Source: Panicum virgatum (taxonomy: Eukaryota > Streptophyta > Magnoliopsida > Poales > Poaceae). Taken from it: a DNA stretch of 64,000 nt. The first letter of the stretch is position 1. Each line of letters starts with the position of its first letter. The position numbers and the translations under genes are program-made. Of this stretch, positions 12,605 to 22,619 are shown piece after piece. A model generated the notes under the pieces. The model saw nothing but the letters and a program-made list of their open reading frames with translations, searched no databases and was not told where the DNA came from. Where the stretch lies: positions 19,020,913 to 19,084,912 of the forward strand of contig NC_053147.1 of assembly GCF_016808335.1 (NCBI RefSeq), written 5' to 3'.

Positions 12605-13012
12605 GACTTTCGCTGGTGGAGCCGAAAAGCCCGGCACAGCCTGATCAAGAGGGCCTCCAAAAGATGCTACATTGAAAGATCACACATGAACAAAAGAAGT
12701 AAATGGTCGACGATTTTCTGCCTGGAACTGCAGTGCTCCGTATTTACAGTACACATAGAAGAGTTTCCCCTCTGCCGAACAGCAAACGTGTGAAACGGTC
12801 TAATAAGTTCCTCTCTAGTGATAGCGGAGCAAGAAACAGTTCGACACCTCGTAAAATTCTCACGGACTAATGCGCCCGTGAAGGAAATTCCCGCAGAAGA
12901 AGTGGGAAGAGAAGCGAAAAAGAAATGAAAAAAAAGAAACTTCAGAGACCCTCACTCAAGAACAAAAACATTCCTGCAGCGCCCTCCTGGTCCAAGCCAG
13001 CCGCCGGCCGGC
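12605..13012. other. Intergenic space between convergent genes
   Basis: About 400 bases separate the phosphatase 3' end and the stop codon of the OXS3-like gene. It should hold the 3' UTR of the latter on the minus strand. No other feature is visible. Confidence 0.5.
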
Positions 13013-13560
13013 CTACTGATGGTACCCGTTCTGAATCGGCGGCGCCCTGAAGCCGTTGGCGGCCTCGAGGCTCAGGTTGGCGCAGGAGCCCGAGGAGGGC
13101 TTCTTGGCTATCCCTCCCAGCGCGACGTAGCTCTTGCACGACTTGACCTTCTGCTTGTAGGGGTTGTCCTTCTTGCGCAGGTCCTCCAGGCAGCGCACCT
13201 CCGACATGCACGCGAACGACTGGGACTTGCCCTCGTAGTACCGCGACAGGCCCTTCCTGCACCACCAAGACCAAGGCTCTCGCGCGGTCAGCCCGCAAAA
13301 TCCTCGCCGGCGAGGGGAGCTAGCGCTACTTACTTGGGCGGGAGCTGCGACATCATGGACGTCATGTCGTAGATGCTGTCCGAGTTCATCCTCCGCAGCG
13401 GCTGCGGCACGAACGCGCGCTGGCCACGCCCGCCCGCGCCGCCGTCCGGGAAGTGGTCCTGGTCCCCCTCGTCGGCGTCGGAGTCGCCGCCGCCGGAGAC
13501 GGCCGACGCCATATCGAACAGCTCCTCGTCCCCCTCCACGGCCCCGAGCCTGAAGCTCAT
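13013..13560 (-). CDS. OXS3-like: OXIDATIVE STRESS 3 (OXS3)-like protein
   Basis: Two exons on the minus strand: 13560-13334 and 13256-13013, separated by a 77-bp intron (GTAAGT donor, TGCAG acceptor); 156 aa. The phase-2 junction rebuilds a Lys and yields the conserved block IYDMTSMMSQLPPKKGLSRY followed by YEGKSQSF…SEVRCLEDL…NPYKQK, the hallmark of the plant OXS3 family. These are small nuclear, Ser/acidic-rich proteins tied to heavy-metal and oxidative stress tolerance and proposed to act at chromatin; no enzymatic activity is known. The ATG at 13560 starts MSFRLGAVEG; no in-frame ATG lies upstream, only a GTG at 13596. A TATA box on this strand lies at 13771-13778. The N-terminal half is acidic and Gly/Asp-rich. 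Function is inferred from the family. Confidence 0.86.
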
Positions 13561-13770
13561 GTCGGCTCGCTCGGCACCCCGCCCTGCCCCTGGCACCGCT
13601 CTGTCTGGTTGCTAGCTAGCTAGCTGCCTACCCGAACACCCCCGAGGAGGAAACGGCCCGGCCGGAGACGCCGCTCTGTCTCAGCCGTATGCGTTCCGCT
13701 TTCCTTTCCCACTGTGCTGTGCCGGTCTGGGTTCGGGCATCCGCCTCCGCAGCGCCGGTGTGGGGGCCCG

Positions 13771-13778
13771 TATATATA
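13771..13778 (-). promoter_or_regulatory. TATA box of the OXS3-like gene
   Basis: TATATATA in a GC-rich setting, ~210 bases upstream of the ATG at 13560 on the minus strand. Its isolation in GC-rich DNA and its distance suit a core promoter with a ~180-base 5' UTR. Confidence 0.65.
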
Positions 13779-14229
13779 CAGGCCCGGCCCGGCCACGCGC
13801 CCGGACGGGGTGACGCGCCCCGCCCGCTCCCCGCTCGCCGTCCTGTCATCGAAGTTCAATTCAATGCGGGCGCTACGGGCGTCCTTTGAGTCTTTGACCA
13901 ACGCGGCCACGAGTAACGCGCGCCATTTGCTGCGACGAAACGGAAACGAAAAGGAAAAAAAAACTCGCGCGGTTCGCAGCTGCCCTGTTCGTCCGTGCCC
14001 TCGCGTCCCGGCCGTCGCCGGCGCGGCTAGGCTCTAGCACGCAGCACGAATCGGGTCGTCCTACCTGCGACGGCGATGCGACGGACGACGCTGACACGGG
14101 CCCCGGTCCGGCCGGGCCCCAAGCTTGGGGTGGTGGCCGGCCGGTCTATGGGTGTTTGCGCTAATAAAGCCGGTCTGGTTGGCCGCTCCGGGGCTGCCAC
14201 ACATGACTTTTCGACCCCGGAATCTGTTC
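13779..14229. other. GC-rich promoter region of the OXS3-like gene
   Basis: High GC, open frames on both strands without domains. It lies directly upstream of the TATA box and probably contains regulatory sequence; no specific site can be supported. Confidence 0.5.
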
Positions 14230-14600
14230 CGCGCCCCGGCCTGTCGATTTTATCCTCAAACCTCATCTCACGCATAGTTACAACTTGTAAAGTTTTTGAT
14301 AGAGCATTTTTTTATATTTAAAGTACTAAATATAGACTAATTATAAAATAAATTACAGAACTCGTCTGTAAATCGCGAGACGAATCTAATGAGTTTAATT
14401 AATCCGTCATTAGAGGTTGTTTACTGTAGCATTAATATAGCAATTTAGTGTTTAATTACGATCTAATTAGATTTATTAGATCTGTCTCGCGATTTACAGA
14501 CAAACTGTGCAATGTGTTTTTTATTTTATCTAAATTTAAGTCTCCATGTGCCGGAAAAAAAATTAGAATTTTAAATTTTGCAATTAAACAAGGGGTCCGG
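14230..14600. mobile_element. Grass MITE of the GAGACGAATCTAATGA family (copy 1)
   Basis: The segment contains CGCGAGACGAATCTAATGAG at 14376-14395 and its inverse arm around 14480-14500 (CTGTCTCGCGATTTACAG), with AT-rich flanks, and ends near AATTAAACAAGGGG. The same core occurs in five more elements within 5 kb. Borders are approximate because no clear target duplication was found. Superfamily not assigned. Confidence 0.65.
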
Positions 14601-14865
14601 GGCATGGACATGGACCCGTCCCCGTTTGGTTCGAACGCTGCCTGCCTGGGGGCTGTGGGGGCGGAGGTGTGGCATCTGGGAGCTGGCGCGTGGGGCCGGC
14701 ACGGTGACGGCGTGGTGGCCACGTCCCGTCCAGAGAGCTCGCAGTCGCCGGGAATGTAAACTTTGCACGCAGGTACGACCACGTGGCGTCCGATCCTGGG
14801 GTGTTGCGGCTGCAATTAATGATGGCGGGATGCCTGTTGCCTGGATCCGGTAAGGTACGGGTTTC

Positions 14866-15147
14866 CGAACACATGCATGGAGTACTAAACGAAATCTATT
14901 TGCGAAACTTTTTCAGGGACGGATGTAACTTTTCGAGACGAATCTAATGACAGTAATTAATTGATGATTTGCCGCAGTGATGCTACAGTAAACATTCTCT
15001 AATCACGCGGTCAAAGGCCTCATTAGACTCGTCTCGCGATTTACATGAGGGTTGTGGAGGTGGTTTTGTAATTAGACTTCGTTTACTACTCTAAATTAAT
15101 GGTCAAAGGTGGAAAAAAATTCCATCGTTTTCTAACCAAACATGGCC
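14866..15147. mobile_element. Grass MITE of the GAGACGAATCTAATGA family (copy 2)
   Basis: ATGCATGGAGTACTAAACG on the left, GAGACGAATCTAATGACAG and TAATTAATTGATGA in the middle, then the inverse core CATTAGACTCGTCTCGCGA near 15023-15042 and the end CTAACCAAACATGG. Strongly similar to copies at 17044-17388 and 18720-19054. Confidence 0.7.
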
Positions 15148-15210
15148 TCCGTTGCGGGGAAAGATGCGCTCCTGGGGTATGGCTGGCTCCCACGTCACCG
15201 CAAAGCAGCC

Positions 15211-15511
15211 GGGGCTGTGTTTAGTTCCCAAAAACTTCCCCCCAAACTCCAAACTTTCCATCACATCTCCATCACATCAAAACATTAAATATAGCAAATG
15301 ACTCATGCATGGAGTACTAAATGTAGTTAAATAAAAAAACTAATTACATAGTTTTGATGTACGTTGCGAGACGAATCTTTTGAGCCTAGTTAGGTCATGT
15401 TAGGACAATATTTGCCACAAACAAACGAAACGTGCTACAGTGCGCTACAGTGACTGATGTGATTTTTCGCATCCACTTTTTACACTCTTTTTACACATCT
15501 AAACACACCCC
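15211..15511. mobile_element. Grass MITE with GGGGCTGTGTTTAG ends (copy 3)
   Basis: Starts GGGGCTGTGTTTAGTTCCC and ends CTAAACACACCCC, an inverted pair. The interior has the family features: ATTAAATATAG, CTAATTACATAG, GCGAGACGAATCTTTTGAGC and GTGCTACAGTG. About 300 bp, non-coding. Confidence 0.78.
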
Positions 15512-15943
15512 GGAAAGAAAATAGCCTGAACCCCTGACGTCGATCGGTCCTGAATGGAGTATGTCCGTTTCCGGTGAGGGTCAAAGCAGGTGCAACTTTT
15601 TTTTTGAAAGATAAAAAAAGCAGGTGCAACTCATGAGACGAGACCTCTCGATCCGGTGTTTAGGCGCGGCGTCACGTTCGCGTGATCCATCTCGTTCAGA
15701 CACCTTTTATTTGATTATTTCGAGCAAGGGAGCCGGGAACGGAAGGAAGGGATGAGCGAGCGTCAACCGGATTAATTCAGCTCGGCGACCATAGCAGATT
15801 TACAGAAACGTGCAAGTACTTAGCCTCCCCGGCAACAGTGTACAGCGACGAGTTTTGCGACCTCCAAAGAAAACAAAAGAACAAACATGCTTGCCGTCCT
15901 AGCCTCATTATGTGCTGAACGTCTCTTTTATCTAACATTCACT

Positions 15944-16095
15944 CTGTTTGTTTGGCTTGTCATACAATCAACCAAATTTCTCTCATATTAAATCAGCACC
16001 AGGCACTAGCTACCAGACAGTCAGCAGTACTATTCTCTCATAACAAATCAGCACCAACCACCAGCCACAGCCAAGCGAACACAGCGAATGTGCTA
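15944..16095. mobile_element. hAT-like MITE with TTGGCT/AGCCAA ends
   Basis: Left CTCTGTTTGTTTGGCTTGT pairs with right ACAGCCAAGCGAACACAG. The interior repeats TCTCATA…AAATCAGCACCA twice in nearly the same form (15981-16002 and 16035-16055). I recognise the GTTCGCTTGGCTG…CAGCCAAGCGAACAG type of grass hAT MITE; the target duplication is unclear. Confidence 0.6.
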
Positions 16096-16103
16096 AACGT
16101 CTC

Positions 16104-16339
16104 GGGGGGCGTTTACTTCCCAAAAATATTTGCGCAGTATCTGTCACATCAAATTTTCGGACACATGCATAGAACATTAAATGCAGTTGAAAAAAATAAC
16201 TAATTACATAATCTAACTGATTCTTACGAGATGAATCTAATGACAGTAATTAATCCATAATTAGATATTAATTATCAAATAACAACGAAATGTGGTACAA
16301 TATTAAAACCCAAACTTTTTCACCAACTAAACACCCCCC
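16104..16339. mobile_element. Grass MITE with GGGGGGCGTTTA ends (copy 4)
   Basis: Starts GGGGGGCGTTTACTTCCC and ends AACTAAACACCCCCC. Interior: ACATGCATAGAACATTAAAT, CTAATTACATAATC, TACGAGATGAATCTAATGAC and TAATTAATCCAT, matching the cluster family. Confidence 0.75.
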
Positions 16340-17043
16340 TCAACTCTCAGAACACGCAATTCGTGGGCGGCAGCAGGAGCATAGCATTGATTTTTTTCTG
16401 GTTATCTTGTGGTGAAGACATGTATCGGTCCTACTCACGGACCGTACAGTAGTATGCTGGCGTGCTGTATGTGCAGCTTTCCAATTCAAAAACCGACGGC
16501 GGAGGCACATTGTCAAATACAGAAAGCCCAGCTCAAAGAGACAAAAAAAAAACCTACCTCTAGCCCAGAAGAACAACCACGCGGCGACATGCTGAGCTCT
16601 GGAAGCCCGACACGCGTCGCCGGAGGGCGCTACGCGCCAAGTGCGTGTCCCGGTGGGGAGCCCGGCGCGCCCGCCACGCCGCGCGCAGTGGCCGGACACG
16701 TAGGCCAGCGCCGTTCCCGGGGACACGGCCACGCGGGTCCGGCCAGCGAAGTCCACGGACAGGCCTTTCCCGTGCCTGGTCCGCATGGCGTGCGCGGTGG
16801 GCCGTCGCCAACGCCGAGAAAAACGAGATGTCTCCCTGCCCGAACAGTGATGGTGGTGGTCGCTCGTCAACATTTCATTTTTTCCTGGCGCTCGTCGAGG
16901 CGATAGAAGTGCCCTAATCCTCAGCATTAATCGCCGCACTTTGCGCGTCTAATCGAGGTTATGGCAGGCATCATCAGGACCTGGTTGTCCACGTCATGCA
17001 TGGGTGCTCCGAGCCAAGCGTTGGGGATCAGCACGAAAGCCAT
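16340..17043. other. GC-rich spacer with unsupported open frames
   Basis: A 199-residue minus-strand frame (16340-16939) and overlapping plus-strand frames occur, but they follow the base composition, include Arg-rich low complexity and have no domain. I do not call a gene. Confidence 0.5.
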
Positions 17044-17388
17044 GGCCTTATTTGGTTCGCGCTACAATTATAGCGCGCTAAAAATAGTAACAACTTTGAC
17101 CACTAATTACGGTGTCAAACAAAGTCAGTTTATAAAACTAACTTCAGAACTCGGCGCTAGTGACCCTAAAGAATCTAATGAGGTCTTTTGACCGCGCGAT
17201 TAGAGAATGATCACTGTAGCATCACTGTAGCTAATCATCAATTAATTACCGTCATTAGATTCGTCGCGAAAAGTTACACCCATCCCTAAAACGGTTTTGC
17301 AAATAGACTTTATTTAGTACTTCATGCATGCGAGATTCTCTTCTCGAAAAACGTGCGCGCTAGTTTTATTGCCAAATCAAATAAGGCC
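17044..17388. mobile_element. Grass MITE with GGCCTTATTTGG ends (copy 5)
   Basis: Starts GGCCTTATTTGGTT and ends AAATCAAATAAGGCC. Inside lie AAGAATCTAATGAGGTC, GCATCACTGTAGC and the inverse core CGTCATTAGATTCGTCGCG. It is oriented opposite to copies 2 and 6. Confidence 0.75.
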
Positions 17389-18719
17389 CATGTAGCATCG
17401 ATGGCGTGGCGTGACGAGCCGGCGGCGCGGCGACCGGCGATGGCACTTCGACCTGGGCACGAAGCACGGATGGATGTCGGCGGTCGAGCAACGAGCGACG
17501 CGGTTACGGTGTCAGTATTCACGTCGATCGGTGTCTTCGCGTGGTAGGAATCGGCAATGGACCACTGCTGCTTCATTTCCCTCTAGTTTCAGTGGGCATA
17601 GGTCGTTGCTGTTCTAAACAGCCATCTACTATGAACATTGACAATACAATTTGGGGGTCCTCCAATTCTGGAAGTCCTGTGCGGTCGCCCACCTCGCATG
17701 GCCATCAACGGGCCTGCATGTAGGGAGCGCTTAGCACCGCCGCGTCGTCGTACCAGCCCTTTTTGCCGGAGTGACGTGACCGGTGGACCTGTGCTCGCCC
17801 GTTGTTTCCGCTAGAGTTCAGCCGGTGCGGTAAACGCCGCCGTGCAAGCTGTGGCACCGGACGTTGCCGACCGGTCGGCGGCGACGCACCGGCGGTGGGC
17901 GACGCGAGCCGTATACACGTAGTTAAAGACCGGAGACCACACGGGTTTCACCCGCTGACAGCGCGCGGTTCGCACCGAACCGAACGCCGAAAGCGGGGTG
18001 ACGCGACGACGTCAGGTTCCATGAAACCGTCGCTGGGAAACGACCGAACTGATCGCGCGCCGCGGAGCGCGGAGACAGCGGCCGCGTTTGCCGGCCTGGG
18101 GCCTCGGGGTTCCGAGCCGCCGCGGCCGAGCACCCGAGAGCGAGCGGCCGGCGAGCGGTGACGGCGTCACGCAGGATGGGCTGGGTGGGAACGGGCCGAA
18201 CGGGGCTGCGGTGCGGCAGCAGAAGAGAACGCACGCGCCACCATGTGGCGTGTCGCGCGCGTGCGTTTGTGGATCGCGGCGGCGCTCGTGGATCTGGATG
18301 TCTCCTGCTTATCCAGTGACAGATTCGGCAAGATTTGCTATCCCGAAATGGGGTGCGCGAGTATCATCACGCCCAGAGCCGTGACAGATTCGGCAAGTTG
18401 CTACGTGACGCACTCCGCGCGCCCTCGAAACGAGTCACCCCGTGCAGCAGCATGTTACTGCTGCTGCTACTACTACTAGTACTAGCCAAGACGCGACGCC
18501 CGGATCGATAGTGAGCGGCACGTGGGCCATCCGATCTCATCCGATCCGATCAGCGACGAGGCTGGTCCGGGGGCTAGGTGCCACGTTTCGGCGCGCCGGC
18601 CGGGCGAGCGGAACGGGAAAAAACGGGGCGGGGCGGTCGGAACCACTTTTGGCTGGGCCCGAGCCCGACAGGGCCTTTTACCGGCAACAAAGTGCGTGTA
18701 CCGCTGGTGCAACGTCACA
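17389..18719. other. GC-rich intergenic DNA, no gene seen
   Basis: Open frames on both strands with Arg/Pro-rich translations and no domain. A direct repeat GTGACAGATTCGGCAAG occurs near 18316 and 18381. I see nothing else I can support. Confidence 0.5.
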
Positions 18720-19054
18720 GGCCCTGTTTGTTTTCCAGTAGCATAGCATACCACACATTTCCCGAGAAAAGAATCTTCAATGCATGGAGTACTAAATGAA
18801 GTTTATTTGCAAAACCTTTTCACGGATGGGTGTAACTTTTCACGACGAATCTAATGATAGTAATTAATCGATGATTGACTACAGTGATGCTACAGTAACC
18901 ATCCTCTAATCGTGCGGTCAAAGACCTCATTAGGTTCGTCTCGCGAAGTAGTACAGCGCTGTGGAGTTAGTTTTGTAAATTAACTTTATTTAGTACCCTT
19001 AATTATTAGTCAAAGTTTTTGTACTACTTGTGCTAGATCAAACCAAACAGAGCC
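18720..19054. mobile_element. Grass MITE with GGCCCTGTTTG ends (copy 6)
   Basis: Starts GGCCCTGTTTGTTTTCC and ends AACCAAACAGAGCC; ACA flanks both ends, a possible 3-bp target duplication. Interior: ATGCATGGAGTACTAAATG, CACGACGAATCTAATGATAG, GATGCTACAGTAACC and CATTAGGTTCGTCTCGCGA. Confidence 0.78.
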
Positions 19055-19194
19055 ACAGGTGCTCCTCCAGCACCTGCACTGCTGGTCTGCTGCTACTTGT
19101 GCCGTAGCCATCAGAGCATGGCTAATAATTTAGCGGGCTGCGAGTCCATACTATGTCATATATATAGCCAGCTATATAGCCAACTTATATAATA

Positions 19195-19650
19195 CTACAT
19201 CCGTCCCAAAATAAATACAATTTTAAGAATTTACACGCAAACCAATGCATAGTGTGAAATTACCAAAATATCTCTTGTTTTTTATGAGAATGATCTAGAT
19301 AATATCTTGTCTTTTTGTACAAAGTCTCCGGAAACACTTGTCTTTTGTAGTAGTTGGGTCAAAATAGCACTCTTTTATAGAATAAATTTTAAACTCTAGA
19401 TGTGTAATTATTTTGGGATCCAAGTATGATAGATATATTTTCATATGGCACAATGACCAAAGGGCACCAAGTGTGCTTATCAATCTCATAAATACAACAT
19501 AGATTTTTTGTTGGTCCTCCAATGTTTTAAATCGGAACTCCCCATTTCTAGTGCTATTTATTGCCACAACCCATACCAATAGCAAATATAGCTATCATTT
19601 TTGAACATTTGAAGTTTTGAAATATAGCTATCAAAAATGGATGGAGAGAG
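19195..19650. mobile_element. Stowaway-like element, ~456 bp
   Basis: Left end CTACATCCGTCCCAAAATA, right end AAATGGATGGAGAGAG, TA on both sides. The length exceeds a usual Stowaway, so it may carry an internal insertion. AT-rich, non-coding. Confidence 0.65.
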
Positions 19651-20937
19651 TAGATTGCTATTATTTAATGCTCACATGTCCATATGATCTCCTATGAGTT
19701 ATATCTTTGTGGTCATATATGTGTGCTTTTTCAACAACAAATATACTCATTGATGCTATTTTACCAAACAACATAATATGATATGCCCATTACCAAACAA
19801 CTTAGTATACAAGAAACATTAGTAGATAAATCGATATTTCAAGCAACAGTATACTAATGATGTGCTGAAATAACGCATGCAGAAAATGGAGTGGAAACCA
19901 GATCAGAGAGGAGAGAAGGGAAAATAAACGCAGCTTCTTGCTCGGAAGAGGCTGGGAGAAGGCGCTTTTTCCTCGTGCCTTGTGCTGCAGCCGGGCGAAG
20001 AGTTTGCCGCCCGCTCCCGGTTCTCTCTCCTAACCTGGCTATTTTTTTTAATGATGTGGCTCCTCCACGCCGGCTGGGAGAGGGTTACTATACTTGCTCT
20101 CAAATGGTGGGGAATGGGGAGGTTCCAAAGGCCCGGCGGCCCGGGCTACCCTATCCACTGTGCGGCGCACGTACCCATCGCGGGATAGCGGCGCCTTGTG
20201 CCCTTGTGCCTCCAAAGCTTTTGGCCTCGTGGACTCGTGGTTCGGGGATGGGAAATTGGGAACGGAAACGGAGACGTCGGGATCAAAAGGAGGAGGAGGA
20301 GGTGGTGGTTTCAGTGTTCAGGTCAGATGTGCTAGGGCCGGGCCCCTCGGGTTTCTTTCTGTTCGACGCGACGTCCGTCGATGCAATGCGGCCGCGGGTT
20401 ACGTGTTTCTCCACGAAACCGCGCGGTATCCATGGTTGACGACGGGGCGGAGTTCCTCTGTATCTAGTCTATTCTGCCAAGGACTTGTTCGGATGGGGTG
20501 GAGATCACTACAGAGCCACCCCATCCGTCTGTTAGGTTGGGCGCAGGCGGGCTGGTCCTTGGACCTTGAGTCCTTGATGCTGGTGCCTGGTGCGAGATAT
20601 TGAACGCTTTGCTCTTCGTGGGCTCGCGGCGTGTGGTGGGGGCTGCGCTTTGACGCTACCAGACTTCACAAAGCTCAACTTCCGTGCCAAGGAACGACTG
20701 TGCACTTGTGCAGAGTAGTAGCTTCTGCACAGTTTTTTTCTTCTTCTTTCGTGCCTTTTCCTTTCAAAAACAAGCCTTTGCTCATATCAAAAAGAAAAAA
20801 AGAGCTTAACACAGTTGTTGATCAGGCTGATGGGCTTATATTTTCGGCCCTTCATCCCAGGGATCTCGTTGGCCTTGCATCATTCTAAAAGCAGGCCCAC
20901 AGTGGTTCTTAAAAGGGCCGGGTTGTTCTTGCTCGTG
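19651..20937. other. Intergenic DNA upstream of the MULE, no gene seen
   Basis: AT-rich to 19880, then GC-rich with a 182-codon plus-strand frame (19891-20439). That frame is low complexity (Arg- and Glu-rich), overlaps other open frames and shows no domain, so I leave it uncalled. Confidence 0.5.
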
Positions 20938-21395
20938 TCCCTCGACCGCGGTTTTTTTTATTTTTTATTTTCATTTTTTACAAAAATATATTTTTATTTT
21001 CAAAATTTACAGGAATATACCCTGGCTACCCCGTTGCCGGGCGGCCGGGACCTGGTCGCCCCGCTGCGGGGTGGCAGGGGTTTTTCTGCAAAAATTTTCG
21101 CGGAGAATTTGCGCTGAACCTCCTGGAGGATCGGTCGCCCGACAGCGGGGCGGCCGCCCCCCGGGCGGCCGGCAGCGGGGCGACCGCCTCCCAGAGGCCG
21201 CCGGCTCTTGTTTGCTTCACCAAAAATTCAGAAAAAAATTCTCGGTTTGTCGTAATACTATTTATATAACATATAATGGTCTAACAGTTCACCAGCTGCA
21301 GGGACTTTAGGTAAATATGTGGTGCATAATTTTATTTGCTTATGTTTTATGGTCGAAGGCTCATACATTACTATTTACACTCAGGATCATAACAG

Positions 21396-21781
21396 TTCAC
21401 CGGAGCGGGGCCTTCTTCGTATCACCCTATGCCGCCACCAGGAGGATATCAAAGAGTTTATTCCTATCCACCACCACCACTACCTCCAACACAAGGTACG
21501 TACAATCATTTGTACGGAATTGCATTCACCTATTTAACATTGCTTAAAAAAATTTTTTTTTGTGATCCGTAGGGTGGTCTCAAGACAACGACGAGACCTC
21601 CTTCGACGACTTTACACGGTTGTTTGCTACGCCTGCCCAGGACGATGATCCCAGCTTGCATACACCTCTGGCTCAGTTACGCCGTCCTGCCAGAGACGTG
21701 AGGCCACCGGACCGTCATAGCTACCCTACAGATCACGTACACGCACAACGTAAGAGAGGTCGGCACAGTAGGGGTTGTTAG
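21396..21781 (+). pseudogene. Two-exon C-terminal remnant inside the MULE
   Basis: Exon-like segments 21396-21495 and 21573-21781 are joined by a 77-bp intron with GTACGT donor and CCGTAG acceptor and stay in frame. The translation is Pro/Tyr-rich (YHPMPPPGGYQRVYSYPPPP) then acidic and Arg-rich at the end (RKRGRHSRGC, stop at 21779-21781). This composition resembles the tails of plant MULE-encoded proteins (transposase or plant-mobile-domain protein); this is from general recollection, not an alignment. All catalytic parts are missing, so it is a deletion derivative. Confidence 0.45.
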
Positions 21782-21875
21782 TTGTTGCCACTTGTTTCTC
21801 TATTGTTATTATGTAAGAGAGGTCGGCACGGTAGGGGTTGTTAGTTGTTGCCACTTGTTTCTCTATTGTTATTAT
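21750..21875. repeat. 63-bp tandem duplication in the MULE
   Basis: Copies 21750-21812 and 21813-21875 differ at one visible base. The first copy contains the end of the remnant frame including its TAG stop, so the duplication adds only 3' non-coding sequence. Confidence 0.9.
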
Positions 21876-22619
21876 GGACATGTCGTCTTAGTTTTCATAT
21901 TTTGTACTCAAACTTCGTTTATGTTACCTTGCAATGCAAGCACACTTTTGCAGTACCAATGAACTGATAGACCATTATATGTTATATGAATAGTATTACG
22001 ACAAATCGAGAATTTTTTTTCTAAATTTTTGGTGAAGCAAACAAGGGCCGGCGGCCTCTGGGAGGCGGTCGCTCCGCTGCCGGGCAGCCTGGGGGGCCGG
22101 CCGCTCCGCTGCCGGGCGACCGGTCCTCCAAGGGCTTCAGCGCAAATTCTTAGCGAAAATTTTTGCAGAAAAGCCTTTGCCGCCCCGCAGCGGGGCGGCC
22201 GGAGTTTATTTCTATAAATTTCGAAGACGAAAATATATTTTTGTAAAAAACGAAAATAAAAAATAAAAAACCGCTCCCTCGACCAAATCCAGGCCCACTA
22301 TGCTCGTCCTTTGCAGGGGCATGCAGGGCTCCGACACTTCAGCGCACATCCATGGTCGAGCGCTTGGATATCCATATCCTTCCTGCGGCGGAGTGAGCAA
22401 GCAGCCCCCCGAAAGACGGCGAGGTCGACGGGCGCGAGGAGACGAACGTGTGGCCGGGGATCCGGTCCTCCTTCCACTCCCCGATCTATTTATGCCACCC
22501 GCGCTACACGCATCGCAACTAGAACTCGGTGGCCGGGGATCGGAGCGCGCACGCAAACCCTCAGCAGATCGATCTCCCTCTCCGATCGGGATCGTCAGGG
22601 AGCAAGGAGGAGGGCGAGG

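Larger units (their letters stand above)
20948..22274. mobile_element. Non-autonomous Mutator-like element (MULE), 1327 bp
   Basis: Long terminal inverted repeats run about 20948-21285 and 21960-22274; they start GCGGTTTTTT and share the inner block TATATAACATATAATGGTCT. The direct repeat TCCCTCGACC flanks the element (20938-20947, 22275-22284); 9-10 bp fits the Mutator superfamily target duplication. The arms contain unusual GC-rich parts (CCCGCTGCGGGGTGGC and the like). The interior is only ~670 bp and carries two exon-like pieces that look like the tail of a MULE-encoded protein. It ends 336 bases before the profilin ATG, so it lies in the proximal promoter. Confidence 0.85.

Noticed and set aside
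13561..13596. Upstream in-frame start for the OXS3-like protein at 13596
   Set aside because: The codon there is GTG, not ATG; the family N-terminus fits the ATG at 13560.
16340..16939. 199-codon minus-strand open frame
   Set aside because: GC-driven, overlapping plus-strand frames, no domain, no convincing start or splice sites.
19891..20439. 182-codon plus-strand open frame
   Set aside because: Low complexity, no domain, competes with a second overlapping frame.
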